Notes under the pieces: model-generated | Told to the model about the DNA's origin: nothing | The model's input: only the letters and a program-made list of their open reading frames with translations | Database searches by the model: none | NCBI RefSeq assembly: GCF_017872555.1 | Contig: NZ_JAEDOX010000001.1 | Span: 1,488,001 to 1,552,000 of the forward strand | Reading direction: 5' to 3' | Source: Ruegeria sp. HKCCSA071 | Lineage (GTDB): Bacteria; Pseudomonadota; Alphaproteobacteria; Rhodobacterales; Rhodobacteraceae | DNA: 64,000 nt | In this document: one piece after another, positions 35,056-46,077 of the stretch | Layout: every line of letters begins with the position of its first letter | Position numbering within the stretch: position 1 is the stretch's first letter | Translations under genes and position numbers: made by a program

Positions 35056-36774
35056 ATGACGATGTTAAGCAATCTGGCCCCCATTCCCGAACTTTATGTG
35101 TCGTATGACTCGGCCCAGAAACTGAAGGTCGAAGCCGCCGACCTGACCAGTTGGGATCTGAGCCCGCGCCAGATCTGCGATCTGGAGCTGCTGATGAACG
35201 GCGGTTTCAACCCGCTCAAAGGTTTCCTGAGCGAGACCGATTACGACAATGTCGTCGAAAACATGCGTCTGGCTGATGGCACGCTATGGCCGATGCCCAT
35301 CACGCTGGACGTCAGCGAAGACTTTGCGGACAAGATCGAACTGGGTCAGGATATCGCGCTGCGCGATCAGGAAGGCGTGATCCTGGGCACCATGACGGTG
35401 ACCGACCGCTGGACCCCGAACAAGGCGCGCGAGGCCGAGAAGGTTTTTGGTGCCGATGACGATGCCCACCCGGCTGTGAACTATCTGCACAATGTGGCGG
35501 GCAAGGTCTATCTGGGTGGCCCCGTCGTGGGCATCCAGCAGCCTGTTCACTATGACTTCCGCGGTCGCCGCGACACGCCGAACGAGCTGCGCGCCTATTT
35601 CCGCAAGCTGGGCTGGCGCCGGATCGTGGCCTTCCAGACCCGCAACCCCCTGCACCGTGCGCATCAGGAACTGACTTTCCGCGCCGCCAAGGAAGCGCAG
35701 GCCAACCTGCTGATCCATCCCGTCGTGGGCATGACCAAGCCGGGCGACGTGGACCACTTTACCCGCGTGCGCTGCTATGAGGCGGTGCTGGACAAGTATC
35801 CCGCGTCCACCACCTCGATGAGCCTGCTGAATCTGGCGATGCGCATGGCTGGCCCGCGCGAGGCGGTCTGGCACGGGCTGATCCGCGCCAACCACGGCTG
35901 CACCCATTTCATCGTGGGCCGCGATCACGCGGGTCCGGGCAAGAACTCGGCCGGGGAAGATTTCTATGGCCCCTATGACGCGCAGGACCTGTTCCGCCAG
36001 TTCCAGGACGAGATCGGCGTCGAGATGGTCGATTTCAAGCACATGGTCTATGTGCAGGAGCGCGCGCAATACGAGCCGAATGACGAGATTCTGGATAAGG
36101 ACAATGTCACGATCCTGAACATCTCGGGCACCGAGCTGCGCCGCCGTCTGGCCGAGGGTCTGGAAATCCCCGAATGGTTCAGTTTTCCCGAAGTGGTGGC
36201 AGAGTTGCGCAAGACCAAGCCGCCACGCAGCCAGCAGGGTTTTACCGTGTTCTTTACCGGCTTCTCGGGCTCGGGCAAATCCACCATCGCCAACGCGCTT
36301 ATGGTCAAGCTGATGGAGATGGGGGGCCGTCCGGTCACGTTGCTGGATGGCGATATCGTGCGGAAAAACCTGTCCTCCGAACTGGGTTTCTCGAAAGAGC
36401 ATCGCGACCTGAACATCCGCCGGATCGGCTATGTCGCATCCGAGATCACCAAGAACGGTGGCATCGCCATCTGCGCCCCTATCGCACCCTATGCCACCAC
36501 GCGCCGCGCGGTGCGCGAAGAGATCGAGCAGTTTGGTGCTTTCTGCGAAGTGCATGTTGCGACCACCATCGAAGAGTGTGAGCGGCGCGACCGCAAGGGT
36601 CTGTACAAGCTGGCCCGCGAAGGCAAGATCAAGGAATTCACCGGCATCTCGGACCCGTATGACGTGCCTCAGAACCCTGAATTGCGTGTCGAGACCGAGA
36701 ATGTCGAGGTTGACAACTGCGCCCATCAGGTGCTGCTGAAGCTGGAAAGCATGGGCCTGATCGCAGCAAGCTGA
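35056..36774 (+). CDS. Bifunctional sulfate adenylyltransferase/adenylylsulfate kinase
   Basis: This 572-residue fusion activates sulfate to APS and then PAPS. Residues 1-390 are ATP sulfurylase of the Sat type, with the QTRNPLHRAHQEL active-site motif (about 195-207) and GRDHAGPG. From about 395 follows APS kinase with the P-loop GFSGSGKST, LLDGDIVRKNL, and the IAPYATTRR lid. Both domains keep their motifs. It would serve assimilatory sulfate reduction or sulfation. No cys genes are adjacent. A strong terminator follows directly. Confidence 0.95.
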   Translation: MTMLSNLAPIPELYVSYDSAQKLKVEAADLTSWDLSPRQICDLELLMNGGFNPLKGFLSETDYDNVVENMRLADGTLWPMPITLDVSEDFADKIELGQDIALRDQEGVILGTMTVTDRWTPNKAREAEKVFGADDDAHPAVNYLHNVAGKVYLGGPVVGIQQPVHYDFRGRRDTPNELRAYFRKLGWRRIVAFQTRNPLHRAHQELTFRAAKEAQANLLIHPVVGMTKPGDVDHFTRVRCYEAVLDKYPASTTSMSLLNLAMRMAGPREAVWHGLIRANHGCTHFIVGRDHAGPGKNSAGEDFYGPYDAQDLFRQFQDEIGVEMVDFKHMVYVQERAQYEPNDEILDKDNVTILNISGTELRRRLAEGLEIPEWFSFPEVVAELRKTKPPRSQQGFTVFFTGFSGSGKSTIANALMVKLMEMGGRPVTLLDGDIVRKNLSSELGFSKEHRDLNIRRIGYVASEITKNGGIAICAPIAPYATTRRAVREEIEQFGAFCEVHVATTIEECERRDRKGLYKLAREGKIKEFTGISDPYDVPQNPELRVETENVEVDNCAHQVLLKLESMGLIAAS

Positions 36775-36793
36775 ACCAGATGAATGAATGCAG

Positions 36794-36826
36794 CGGCCTC
36801 CGGTTTACGGGGGCCGTTTTTGTTTT
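36794..36826 (+). terminator. Rho-independent terminator of the sulfate-activation gene
   Basis: A nine-base G+C stem (36794-36802 with 36808-36816, one G-T pair) with a short loop is followed by TTTTTGTTTT. It lies 20 bases after the stop codon. Confidence 0.9.
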
Positions 36827-36873
36827 GACGGGCTGAGGTGTTGGGGGAAGTCGCCGGGTGTGAGCCGGTTCGT

Positions 36874-37761
36874 TTATTGCGCGGTCTCTGGCAGGTCGAC
36901 CTGCCCGCGCATCAGGATATGCCCCTGACCGGCCACCTTGATTCCCGTCATCGCGTCGGTGGGGCCAACGCGCGTGACAACGGCCTGGCCGGGGCGACCC
37001 ATATCGTGACCCTGTTCCGCAACGAAACTGTCTTTGGTCATCAGCCCATATTTCCACAGATAAGCCGCCATGGCCCCGGTGGCAGACCCGGTAAACGGAT
37101 CTTCGGGCGGGCTGGGCGGAGCCATAAGCAAGCGCGAGAACGTATCGCCCGCGTCGGTGGCCCCTTTGAGCGTCACAAGAAAGGGCTCGGCCATGTCCGA
37201 GCCGGAATACCCTGCCGTCGCAGCCACTTTGCGCAGCGCGTCCTCGGACAGGCGGGCCGCGCGCAAAGCGTCGTGATCGCGCAGAACGGTAATACAGAAG
37301 GGCAAGCCGGTTGAAACCATCCGGGGTGGCGAGATGATGGCTTCTTGCGGCAGGCTGATCGCCTTTGCCACCAGATCGGCTGGCACATGCGCACCAAATT
37401 GCGGGGCGACCTGCGTCATTTCAATCTGTTCGCCCTGCAAACCGATCGAAACGATGCCAGCGCCGGTTTCCAGCGTCAGGTTATCACCGGAGATCATGCC
37501 GCGCGACCGCGTCGCCGCTACGGTGGCAATCGTCGGATGACCGGCAAAGGGAATTTCACGACTGGCCAGAAAATAACGGACGCGGATGTCGGCCACGTCG
37601 GACGGGCCGGTGAATGTGCATTCGACCAGAGAGGTTTCGCGCACATAGGCCATGCAGACCTCGGCCGACAGACCCGCGCCGCCATGGACCACGGCACAAC
37701 CGTTGCCGCCAAATGCACTATTGGTGAAGGCGTCTACCCAGTCGAATTCAAACCAGCTCAT
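36874..37761 (-). CDS. PhzF family isomerase
   Basis: This 295-residue protein has the diaminopimelate-epimerase fold with PhzF features: an N-terminal VDAFTNSAFGGN, the RETSLVE stretch with the catalytic Glu, FAGHPTIATV, and the C-terminal DPFTGSATGAMAAYL. PhzF isomerises DHHA in phenazine synthesis, but most bacterial members sit outside phz clusters and have unknown substrates. No phenazine genes are near. The gene stands alone. Confidence 0.9.
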   Translation of the reverse strand: MSWFEFDWVDAFTNSAFGGNGCAVVHGGAGLSAEVCMAYVRETSLVECTFTGPSDVADIRVRYFLASREIPFAGHPTIATVAATRSRGMISGDNLTLETGAGIVSIGLQGEQIEMTQVAPQFGAHVPADLVAKAISLPQEAIISPPRMVSTGLPFCITVLRDHDALRAARLSEDALRKVAATAGYSGSDMAEPFLVTLKGATDAGDTFSRLLMAPPSPPEDPFTGSATGAMAAYLWKYGLMTKDSFVAEQGHDMGRPGQAVVTRVGPTDAMTGIKVAGQGHILMRGQVDLPETAQ

Positions 37762-37853
37762 GCAGTCGGCTCCGTTACAGGTTAATAGCGGCAGTTTCGC
37801 CGATGCGCGTGTGCTGCGGGGAACGTTTCAGCCCAGCCGGGCTAAGGGGCCGT

Positions 37854-38078
37854 TCAGTGAACGGCCACAGGTGAAAGGTCGTGCTGACGGGCCAGAACGA
37901 AGGCCAGCTTGCGGTCGGCCACAAGTGCCAGTTGCTGCCCATCGGAATCGTGCACGGCATAAAGGTGATCCAGATCACCTGCCTGATCGCGCAGATCACG
38001 CGGCAGATCGGCAACGTCGACTGTTTTCACATAGACGATACGATCGCCTTCGGTGTTGATTTCAATCGGTGTATTCAT
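37854..38078 (-). CDS. DUF1150 family protein
   Basis: This 74-residue soluble protein matches the alphaproteobacterial DUF1150 family: a GDRIVYVKTVDVADLP part followed by LYAVHDSDGQQLALVADRKLAFVLARQHDLSPV. Role unknown. It starts five bases after the hsp20 stop and is thus probably heat-inducible with it. A stem (37848-37866) overlaps its stop codon and a second short stem follows, but without a T-tract. Confidence 0.85.
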   Translation of the reverse strand: MNTPIEINTEGDRIVYVKTVDVADLPRDLRDQAGDLDHLYAVHDSDGQQLALVADRKLAFVLARQHDLSPVAVH

Positions 38079-38083
38079 TGCTC

Positions 38084-38497
38084 TTACCCCTTCCGTATGT
38101 TGATTGTCTGAACCACGGTTTCCGGCATAGCGCGGGTCAGATCCACATGCAGCAGACCGTTTTCCATGATCGCCTCGCCCACCTCGACCCCGTCGGCCAG
38201 CACGAACATGCGCTGAAACTGACGCGCCGCGATGCCACGGTGCAGGAAGATGCGCCCCTCGCTGTCGTCGCGCTGACGGCCCCGGATCACCAGTTGGCGA
38301 TCCTCGATTATGATCGACAGATCCTCTTCGGCGAACCCAGCCACCGCAAGGGTGATGCGGTAGGAAAAGTCCGAGGTCTGTTCGATGTTATAGGGAGGGT
38401 ATCCTTCATTACCGGCCTTTGCAGACCGTTCCAGAAGGCGTTCCAGCTGCTCGAACCCCAAAAGATGCGGGTATGAGCCAAGAGTAAGTTTCGACAC
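38084..38497 (-). CDS. Small heat shock protein, Hsp20/IbpA family
   Basis: This 137-residue chaperone has the alpha-crystallin domain (about residues 35-125): PPYNIEQTSDFSYRITLAVAGFAEEDLSIIIEDRQLVIRGR, then FLHRGIAARQFQRMFVLADGVEV and GLLHVDL. It holds unfolding proteins for refolding by DnaK/ClpB. The GTG at 38497 is chosen as start since homologues begin shortly before LGSYPHLLGFEQLERLL and an AAGGA site is present. A sigma-32-type promoter lies upstream. Confidence 0.92.
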   Translation of the reverse strand: MSKLTLGSYPHLLGFEQLERLLERSAKAGNEGYPPYNIEQTSDFSYRITLAVAGFAEEDLSIIIEDRQLVIRGRQRDDSEGRIFLHRGIAARQFQRMFVLADGVEVGEAIMENGLLHVDLTRAMPETVVQTINIRKG

Positions 38498-38564
38498 GTA
38501 TTTTCGTCCTTTATTGTCAAAGCGACGTGGTGCGCGGTCCCGTTCCGGCAACCGCTTGTTATAG

Positions 38565-38594
38565 AATATGGGAAGAAACCAGGATGTCCACAAG
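38565..38594 (-). promoter_or_regulatory. RpoH (sigma-32) promoter of hsp20-DUF1150
   Basis: On the leftward strand CTTG (38594-38591) is followed after 18 bases by CCCATATT (38572-38565), close to the heat-shock sigma consensus in alphaproteobacteria (CTTG, 17-18 bases, C-rich start then TATNT). Transcription would start near 38557, about 60 bases before the GTG. Confidence 0.6.
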
Positions 38595-38660
38595 GTCTGG
38601 CGCGATAACGTCTGACACACTATCTTGTTGGGCAAGCACCACAACAAGCCCGAGTCGCCA

Positions 38661-38885
38661 ATGAACGCGCCCACCGACCTTTCGATGAAAACCGATGAAG
38701 TTCTGCGGGTTGAATTGGAGGTTTTCCGCCGCCAGCACCGCGACCTTGATGAGGCGATCGAGGCGTTGCATGAAAAAGGAACGGCTGATCAGTTGACCCT
38801 TCGGCGCCTGAAAAAGGAAAAACTGCGCCTGAAAGACTTCATCCGCCTGATAGAAGACCGCCTGACCCCCGATATCATTGCCTGA
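38661..38885 (+). CDS. YdcH family protein (DUF465)
   Basis: This 74-residue helical protein has the DUF465 pattern: LRVELEVFRRQHRDLDEAIEALHEKGTADQLTLRRLKKEKLRLKDFIRLIED. It is a short antiparallel coiled coil of unknown role common in proteobacteria. ATG 38661 is preferred, though another ATG eight codons later fits too; neither has a strong ribosome binding site. Divergent from hsp20, it precedes purE by 76 bases. Confidence 0.85.
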   Translation: MNAPTDLSMKTDEVLRVELEVFRRQHRDLDEAIEALHEKGTADQLTLRRLKKEKLRLKDFIRLIEDRLTPDIIA

Positions 38886-38961
38886 ACGCCCTGTACCGCA
38901 TTGCCACAAAAGCGGATTTGGCTATAGTGCGCGCTCTTTCTGAGCGCGGGGACATAAGCGG

Positions 38962-39447
38962 ATGAGCGATGTGACAGTGGGGATCATCATGGGCAGCCAG
39001 TCGGACTGGCCCACGATGAAGGAAGCCGCAGATATTCTGGATGAACTGGGCATCGCTTATGAGGCGCGTATCGTTTCGGCCCATCGCACCCCGGACCGGT
39101 TGTGGGACTATGGCAAGACCGCCGTGTCACGCGGGTTGCAGGTGATCATCGCGGGCGCTGGCGGAGCGGCACATCTGCCGGGCATGATGGCCTCGAAAAC
39201 ACGCGTACCGGTGATTGGCGTGCCTGTGCAGACGCGGGCCCTGTCGGGGGTGGATTCGCTGTACTCCATTGTGCAGATGCCCAAAGGCTTTCCGGTGGCG
39301 ACCATGGCAATCGGGTCGGCTGGCGGGGCCAATGCGGGCCTGATGGCCGCGGGCATTCTGGCCTTGCAGGATGAGGCCCTGGCCGCGCGGCTGGATGCCT
39401 GGCGCGAGGCCTTGTCCGCCTCGATCCCCGAGGAACCGCAGGGATGA
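38962..39447 (+). CDS. purE: N5-carboxyaminoimidazole ribonucleotide mutase
   Basis: This 161-residue class I PurE moves the carboxyl group of N5-CAIR to CAIR in purine synthesis. Signature parts are [16 protein letters not shown] (residues 6-21), the [12 protein letters not shown] stretch, [13 protein letters not shown] and [25 protein letters not shown]. Its partner PurK is encoded two genes downstream, with a ProC-like gene between, all joined by overlaps or near-overlaps. Confidence 0.97.
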   Translation: MSDVTVGIIMGSQSDWPTMKEAADILDELGIAYEARIVSAHRTPDRLWDYGKTAVSRGLQVIIAGAGGAAHLPGMMASKTRVPVIGVPVQTRALSGVDSLYSIVQMPKGFPVATMAIGSAGGANAGLMAAGILALQDEALAARLDAWREALSASIPEEPQG

Positions 39448-40199
39448 GCCGGATCGGGTTTATCGGTACCGGGCATATCGCCGCGCCGATTGCGCGGCTG
39501 ATGGCCGTCAAAGGGCATGAGATCAGCGTGACAGAACGCAACGCCGAGGTCTCGGCCGCCCTGAAGGCCGAACTGGGCGTTGCCGTTTCGCCACCGCAGG
39601 CGGTGATTGACGCCTCGGACATCGTGTTTCTGTGTCTGCGCCCGCATATCGCGGCCGAGGTTCTGGCCCCCCTGACCTTTCGCGCCGATCAGCAGGTCGT
39701 GTCAGTTATGGCGGCCGTTTCCGCCGAGGATCTGGCCAAGCTTTGCGCCCCAGCCTCGGATTTCGTGCAGACCATCCCGCTGGGGTTCTTGCAGTCCGGT
39801 GGCTGCCCGATGGCGGCGTTCGGCAAAGACCGCTTGCTGGCCGAGCTGTTTGAGCCGGAAAACTCCGTGGTCAAGGTTGCGGATGAGATGGCGCTGAACG
39901 CGCATTTTGCCATTTGCGCCATGGTTCCCGGCATTCTGGATCTGATGGCCACCGGAGCCGAATGGCTGGGTGACGTGACCGGCGATGCGGACGGGGCCGA
40001 GTTCTATACCACGCAGTTGATGGCGGGTTTTCTCGCCGCGATGGAGAAAGGCACAGCCGGGCGGTTGGCACAGGAGCGCGACGCTTTGGCGACGGAAGGT
40101 ACTTTGAGCCTGCAGATGACGGGCACCCTGATCGAACAAGGCGCGCATGAGGCGCTGAGAGCGGCGCTTGGCGCAATTGGAAAACGTTTGGAGAATTGA
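39444..40199 (+). CDS. ProC-like NAD(P)-binding oxidoreductase inserted between purE and purK
   Basis: This 251-residue protein starts with a Rossmann motif [17 protein letters not shown] (residues 4-20), has FLCLRPH in the place of the ProC AVKPQ, and keeps a helical C-terminal domain. It resembles pyrroline-5-carboxylate reductase but lacks the clear ProC C-terminal signature, and a genuine proC exists at 24604-25419. So it probably acts on another imine or ketone. Its ATG overlaps the purE stop, and purK starts two bases after its stop, implying a link to purine synthesis or simple co-expression. Confidence 0.8.
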   Translation: MSRIGFIGTGHIAAPIARLMAVKGHEISVTERNAEVSAALKAELGVAVSPPQAVIDASDIVFLCLRPHIAAEVLAPLTFRADQQVVSVMAAVSAEDLAKLCAPASDFVQTIPLGFLQSGGCPMAAFGKDRLLAELFEPENSVVKVADEMALNAHFAICAMVPGILDLMATGAEWLGDVTGDADGAEFYTTQLMAGFLAAMEKGTAGRLAQERDALATEGTLSLQMTGTLIEQGAHEALRAALGAIGKRLEN

Positions 40200-40201
40200 C
40201 G

Positions 40202-41269
40202 ATGGCGGACATGCTCGCCCAAGGTGCGGTGATCGGGATTCTGGGTGGCGGCCAGCTGGGCCGGATGCTGTCGGTGGCGGCCTCTCGGCTGGGGTTTGTC
40301 AGCCACATCTACGAGCCGGGCGCAAACCCGCCTGCCGGGCAGGTTGCGGATCGGGTAACGACAGCGGCCTATGACGATGTCGACGCCCTGACGGCTTTTG
40401 CGGATGCGGTGGACGTCATCACCTATGAGTTCGAGAACATCCCGACCGAGGCGCTGGATATTCTGGAAGCCCATCGCCCCATTCGTCCCGGGCGTGAGGC
40501 ACTGAGGGTCAGTCAGGACCGTCTGACCGAGAAGACGTTTTTGCAGGGGCTTGGCCTGAAAACGGCCCCGTTTGCAGATATCACCGATCTGGATAGCCTG
40601 ACTGCGGCCATCGAAGAAATCGGCACGCCTGCGATCCTGAAGACCCGCCGCTTTGGTTATGACGGCAAAGGGCAGGCCAGATTGCGCAACCCCGGGGATA
40701 CCGAGGCCGCGCTGGCCGATATGGCTGGTGCGCCTGCTCTTCTGGAGGGGTTCGTTGATTTCTCGCACGAAGTTTCGATCATTGCAGCGCGCGCGCTGGA
40801 CGGTCAGGTGGCCTGTTTCGATCCGGGTGAGAATGTACACCGCGACGGTATCCTGCACACCACCACCATCCCTGCCCGACTGTCCCCCGCCCAGCGCACC
40901 GATGCCATCCTGCTGGCGGCCAATATCCTGAACGCTCTGGAATATGTCGGTGTCATGGGGGTTGAGCTGTTCGTGACACCCGGCGGACTGATCGTGAACG
41001 AGATCGCGCCGCGCGTGCATAACTCGGGCCACTGGACGCAGAACGGCTGCGCCGTGGATCAGTTCGAACAGCACATCCGCGCGGTGGCGGGTTGGCCGTT
41101 GGGCGACGGGCAGCGCCACTCGGATGTGGTGATGGAGAACCTGATCGGCGACGATATGGACCGCGTGCCTGAGCTGGCGCGCGAACGGGACATCGCGCTG
41201 CATCTTTACGGCAAGGCCGAGGTCAAGGCCGGTCGCAAGATGGGACATTTCAACCGGATCAAGCGGTAG
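40202..41269 (+). CDS. purK: N5-carboxyaminoimidazole ribonucleotide synthase
   Basis: This 355-residue ATP-grasp enzyme makes N5-CAIR from AIR, ATP and bicarbonate. It begins with GILGGGQLGRMLSVAA, has TYEFENIPTEAL, KTRRFGYDGKGQ, EGFVDFSHEVSII, and NEIAPRVHNSGHWTQNGC near the end. ATG 40202 is chosen over a TTG two codons earlier because a GGAGA site fits it. It is followed immediately by a hairpin and the first copy of a dispersed repeat. Confidence 0.96.
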   Translation: MADMLAQGAVIGILGGGQLGRMLSVAASRLGFVSHIYEPGANPPAGQVADRVTTAAYDDVDALTAFADAVDVITYEFENIPTEALDILEAHRPIRPGREALRVSQDRLTEKTFLQGLGLKTAPFADITDLDSLTAAIEEIGTPAILKTRRFGYDGKGQARLRNPGDTEAALADMAGAPALLEGFVDFSHEVSIIAARALDGQVACFDPGENVHRDGILHTTTIPARLSPAQRTDAILLAANILNALEYVGVMGVELFVTPGGLIVNEIAPRVHNSGHWTQNGCAVDQFEQHIRAVAGWPLGDGQRHSDVVMENLIGDDMDRVPELARERDIALHLYGKAEVKAGRKMGHFNRIKR

Positions 41270-41272
41270 AAT

Positions 41273-41326
41273 ATCGCGCTACGGCGCGATGCCTTCGGCG
41301 AGAGTATTTGGAAAAAGGTGAAGCTG
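41273..41326 (+). repeat. Dispersed 3'-end repeat, copy 1 (downstream of purK)
   Basis: A perfect seven-base stem (41273-41279 with 41284-41290) closed by a TACG tetraloop is followed by ATGCCTTCGGCGAGAGTATTT, then GGAAAAAGGTGAAG and GCTGG-like sequence. The 3' part matches copy 2 near 44196-44249 (other strand) almost base for base. Both copies lie 3' of a gene in its direction of transcription. It may work as a terminator or RNA-stability element. Confidence 0.6.
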
Positions 41327-41334
41327 GCCTGGTT

Positions 41335-42486
41335 TTAACCCACAAAGCGGGTTGCGATATCCCCAGACATATAGCTGACGCGCCCGCCCGCCAATGTCGC
41401 GGCGACCCGGTGAGTAGTTGCTTCAAGGATTACCAGATCGGCGCGTTTGCCCGCGGCAAGCGTGCCCCGGTCCGGCAAGTCCAGCACCCGCGCGGGGCCG
41501 GACGAGATCAGCTCCCAGGCACCGGCCAGATCCAGCAGCCCGGTTTTGGCCAGCATCAGCGCCGCGCGGCGTGGACTGGGATAATGGTAATCCGAGGCCA
41601 GGGCATCACAGAGCCCCATGGCGATCAGCTCTACCGCGCTGGCGTTGCCCTTATGCGAGCCACCGCGGACCACATTGGGCGAACCGAGAATGACGTAATC
41701 CCCGGCAGCGCGCGCCGCCTCGGCGGCTTCAAGCGTTTCGGGGAACTCGGCAATGCGCACCCCTTGGCGACGCCACCAAGCGCGCGCCTCGGCAGTTGCG
41801 TCATCGTGGCTGCCCAGACGCACGCCCATGTCCGCAAGGTCCGAACAGAGCGCTTCTAGCGCCGCCGGAACCTCAGCCTTGCGGGCGTGCATGTCGAGCA
41901 GCATCGCAAAATGCGCCTCAGGGTTGCGCCCGGCCTTCAATGCCTGCCCGGTCAGGCGCGGTGGTTTCTTGCCCTGCGCCAAACGATCATGCGGCAGGTG
42001 ATCATTGAAGACCACGTATGGCACCTGCCAGTCGGCGATGCGACGGGCCAGCCCGTCGTAATCCGCGATCATATTGGTCTCGAACCGCAATTGCGGGATC
42101 AGATCGGTGACCGTGCTGCCCTTGACCGCTGCGATGGCCGTAAACACCTGCGCGGCAAAGTCCGGGCCGCGCACGCCGCCTTCCCAGCTGTAAAACTGTG
42201 CCAGCACGGCTGTGGTAATGCCGTTGGCAGCCAGTTCAGCCTCGACCGACAGAATGCCCTCGTTCATCTGCTTCATCGCGCCGCGACGTGGGGCGATATG
42301 GCGTTCGAACCCATCGCCGTGCAAATCGACAATGCCAGGAAGAACAAGATACCCGGTCAGATCAATCCGCCGCCCGGCCACGTTGTTCTGAACCACCCCA
42401 TCCGCAATAGAGAGGTCTGCGTGTAACAGTCCTTCACCCGGCAACAGAACCTCTGCACCGGTCAATGTCAGTTCCAATGCGGTCAT
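41335..42486 (-). CDS. phnM: PhnM-like amidohydrolase (ribose-methylphosphonate triphosphate diphosphatase family)
   Basis: This 383-residue protein belongs to the PhnM branch of the amidohydrolase superfamily: [18 protein letters not shown] (first metal motif), the central [23 protein letters not shown], and [15 protein letters not shown] followed by [14 protein letters not shown]. PhnM cleaves the triphosphate of the phosphonate intermediate in the C-P lyase pathway. None of phnGHIJKL is near, so this is a stand-alone copy and its substrate may differ. Its ATG overlaps the stop of the lipase gene upstream. Confidence 0.85.
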   Translation of the reverse strand: MTALELTLTGAEVLLPGEGLLHADLSIADGVVQNNVAGRRIDLTGYLVLPGIVDLHGDGFERHIAPRRGAMKQMNEGILSVEAELAANGITTAVLAQFYSWEGGVRGPDFAAQVFTAIAAVKGSTVTDLIPQLRFETNMIADYDGLARRIADWQVPYVVFNDHLPHDRLAQGKKPPRLTGQALKAGRNPEAHFAMLLDMHARKAEVPAALEALCSDLADMGVRLGSHDDATAEARAWWRRQGVRIAEFPETLEAAEAARAAGDYVILGSPNVVRGGSHKGNASAVELIAMGLCDALASDYHYPSPRRAALMLAKTGLLDLAGAWELISSGPARVLDLPDRGTLAAGKRADLVILEATTHRVAATLAGGRVSYMSGDIATRFVG

Positions 42487-43256
42487 TCTGATGGCTCCGC
42501 CCCCGGTTCCGAGCAGTTTTGCCCGATACAGATCTCGTCTATTACGTCCATCACACCGTCCAGCCAAGTGATCTGCGGATCAAACCGGCCAAACTCAATG
42601 AAGTGCAGCACCTGCGCCATGACCTGCGGGTTGTTCATCATGAAGGTGTGTGTCACCGGCAAGACAAGATGATCGGCCATGCCTTCGACCTTGGTGGACT
42701 CGACCGACACCTTGCCATCGTCAGGACCGTCGATCAGAGACGAAAACACAAGGTTCAGGGACTGGTCACCTGCGATAACACCCAGTTCGAAATCCACAGG
42801 CGGCAGGCGGCTGGGAATTCCATCCGGGCCCGTGCCCAGTTGCAGTCCGGCCGGGCCGTTCAGGTATCCGAACACCTCCCATGCGCTGAGTTCATCGACC
42901 AGCTGGCTACCCTGATTGGGTGGCCCCAGCATGACGACACGGCCCATGTTTTCAGGGCTGTGGTCCTGCAACCAGTATCGCAACAGGATGCCGCCCATGG
43001 AATGCGCGACAACATTGACGGTATCAGTGCCGCAGGCTGCAAACGCTTGCGGGATGGTTTGTTCGGCCAGTTCGGGGATACCGATTTCGGTCGAAGGGTA
43101 ACCGGGGCGCACCACGGAATAGCCATTCGCTTTGAACAGTTGTTCCATCACGCTGAACGACGCCTCGGTCCGGGCAAGACCGTGCAGCAGGACAACGCAT
43201 TTCGCGTTGGCCACGGCGGGAAATAGACAACAAAGCAGGGCGATCAGAATTCTCAT
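42483..43256 (-). CDS. Secreted alpha/beta hydrolase (lipase-like)
   Basis: This 257-residue protein starts with a signal peptide (residues 1-18, ending VANA). It has the [11 protein letters not shown] oxyanion part, the nucleophile elbow VVAHSMGG, and MLGPPNQGS, which is typical of lipase-like hydrolases with PGAP1-type fold. A C-terminal VTHTFMM holds the likely catalytic His. It should act in the periplasm or outside. The ATG at 43256 is chosen because it opens the signal peptide. Substrate unknown. Confidence 0.85.
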   Translation of the reverse strand: MRILIALLCCLFPAVANAKCVVLLHGLARTEASFSVMEQLFKANGYSVVRPGYPSTEIGIPELAEQTIPQAFAACGTDTVNVVAHSMGGILLRYWLQDHSPENMGRVVMLGPPNQGSQLVDELSAWEVFGYLNGPAGLQLGTGPDGIPSRLPPVDFELGVIAGDQSLNLVFSSLIDGPDDGKVSVESTKVEGMADHLVLPVTHTFMMNNPQVMAQVLHFIEFGRFDPQITWLDGVMDVIDEICIGQNCSEPGAEPSE

Positions 43257-43285
43257 ACCCGCCAGATAAAGCCTGTGCACCTGCG

Positions 43286-44137
43286 TTAAAAGCCCTTCCC
43301 GCGTTGACGTCGCAGGACAGCCAGCGCGATACCGCCCAAAACCAGTGCCGCACCAACAAGCAGCCGCACACCCGCGCTTTCCCCCAACAGCACCACGCCG
43401 CCCGCAATCGCGATCACCGGCACGCTGAGCTGAACGACTGCCGCCGTCGAAGGTGCCAGCCGGGGCAGGACGCGATACCACAAGGCGTATCCCAGACCAG
43501 ATGTTACGCCACCCGAAAGGACCGCGAGGAGATAGCCCATTCCGGTCATGTGCCACTCTGCCCCTGTGGCCATCAGGGCCAGCGCGGTTACCGGCAGCGC
43601 GACGATGAAATTCGCTGCCGTGCCTTGCAATGCGTCAGGCTCGGACCGCCCGGCCAGTGAATAGGCTGCCCAGCCGATCCCGGCTGCAATCATCAAAACG
43701 GTTCCGGTCGGATCGGCCCGCACTGTTCCTGTGGGCCACAGGACACAGGCCAGACCACCCAGTGCAATCGCTGCCCCGGCCAACTGTCGCCGGGTGGGTT
43801 TGGCTCCGGTAAGGGCGGTGGCGGCGAACATGGTGATCTGCACAACGGCAAACAGGATAAGCGCGCCCAGCCCCGCATCCAACGTCAGATAGGCAATGGA
43901 AAACCCGATCATATACAGGGAAAGCGACCCGGCCCCGATAAACCGCCTGCGGTTGCGCAGGGGCAAATGTCCACTGCGCAGCAGCACCAGTGCGGCCAGA
44001 ACCAGCGCCCCCGTCAGAACCCGGATAATGGCAAACCCCGCGGGATCACTGGACCCGCTGTCGATAGCCAGCCGGTTCAAAATGGAGTTCGCCGCAAAGG
44101 CGCACATGGTCAGGGCGGTCAGAAGGAACAGTCGCAT
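43286..44137 (-). CDS. DMT family transporter (EamA domains)
   Basis: This 283-residue protein has ten predicted helices in two EamA repeats (about 1-135 and 140-283). Small-residue-rich segments such as [44 protein letters not shown] are characteristic of the second repeat. Family members export amino acids or other metabolites; the substrate cannot be inferred. ATG 44137 is chosen as start since the first helix begins there; the extension to 44173 is less likely. Confidence 0.88.
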   Translation of the reverse strand: MRLFLLTALTMCAFAANSILNRLAIDSGSSDPAGFAIIRVLTGALVLAALVLLRSGHLPLRNRRRFIGAGSLSLYMIGFSIAYLTLDAGLGALILFAVVQITMFAATALTGAKPTRRQLAGAAIALGGLACVLWPTGTVRADPTGTVLMIAAGIGWAAYSLAGRSEPDALQGTAANFIVALPVTALALMATGAEWHMTGMGYLLAVLSGGVTSGLGYALWYRVLPRLAPSTAAVVQLSVPVIAIAGGVVLLGESAGVRLLVGAALVLGGIALAVLRRQRGKGF

Positions 44138-44383
44138 TTCAACCACATACCGACTTGGCGGCGGGTTGGACACTCACAATTCGGGCACACGCGGCCCAGC
44201 CTTCACCTTTTCCAAAATACTCCCGCCGGAGGCATGGCCGTATTGCGGCTATCAGGAACGAAACGAGGCCGCCAAAAGGCGACCCCGTCCATGAGCACTT
44301 TGGTTTCCCCTCTCGACAGCTTGACCTTGCAGCCAAACGCCTGTCAGGGGTCGTCAGAATTCGCTTAGGCGAATTTGACGTGC
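44138..44383. other. Region between groEL and the DMT gene
   Basis: This 246-base stretch carries a seven-base stem (44358-44375) nine bases after the groEL stop, without T-tract, and the second copy of the dispersed repeat at 44196-44249. No gene is seen. Confidence 0.5.
44196..44249 (-). repeat. Dispersed 3'-end repeat, copy 2 (downstream of groEL)
   Basis: Read leftward, a short GCCG-CAATA-CGGC stem leads into ATGCCTCCGGCGGGAGTATTT, then TGGAAAAGGTGAAG and GCTGG. It differs from copy 1 at only a few positions. It lies about 135 bases downstream of groEL on the same strand, before the DMT gene. Confidence 0.6.
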
Positions 44384-46060
<1,677 letters not shown>

Positions 46061-46077
46061 TCAGAGAAAGCGCGGGC

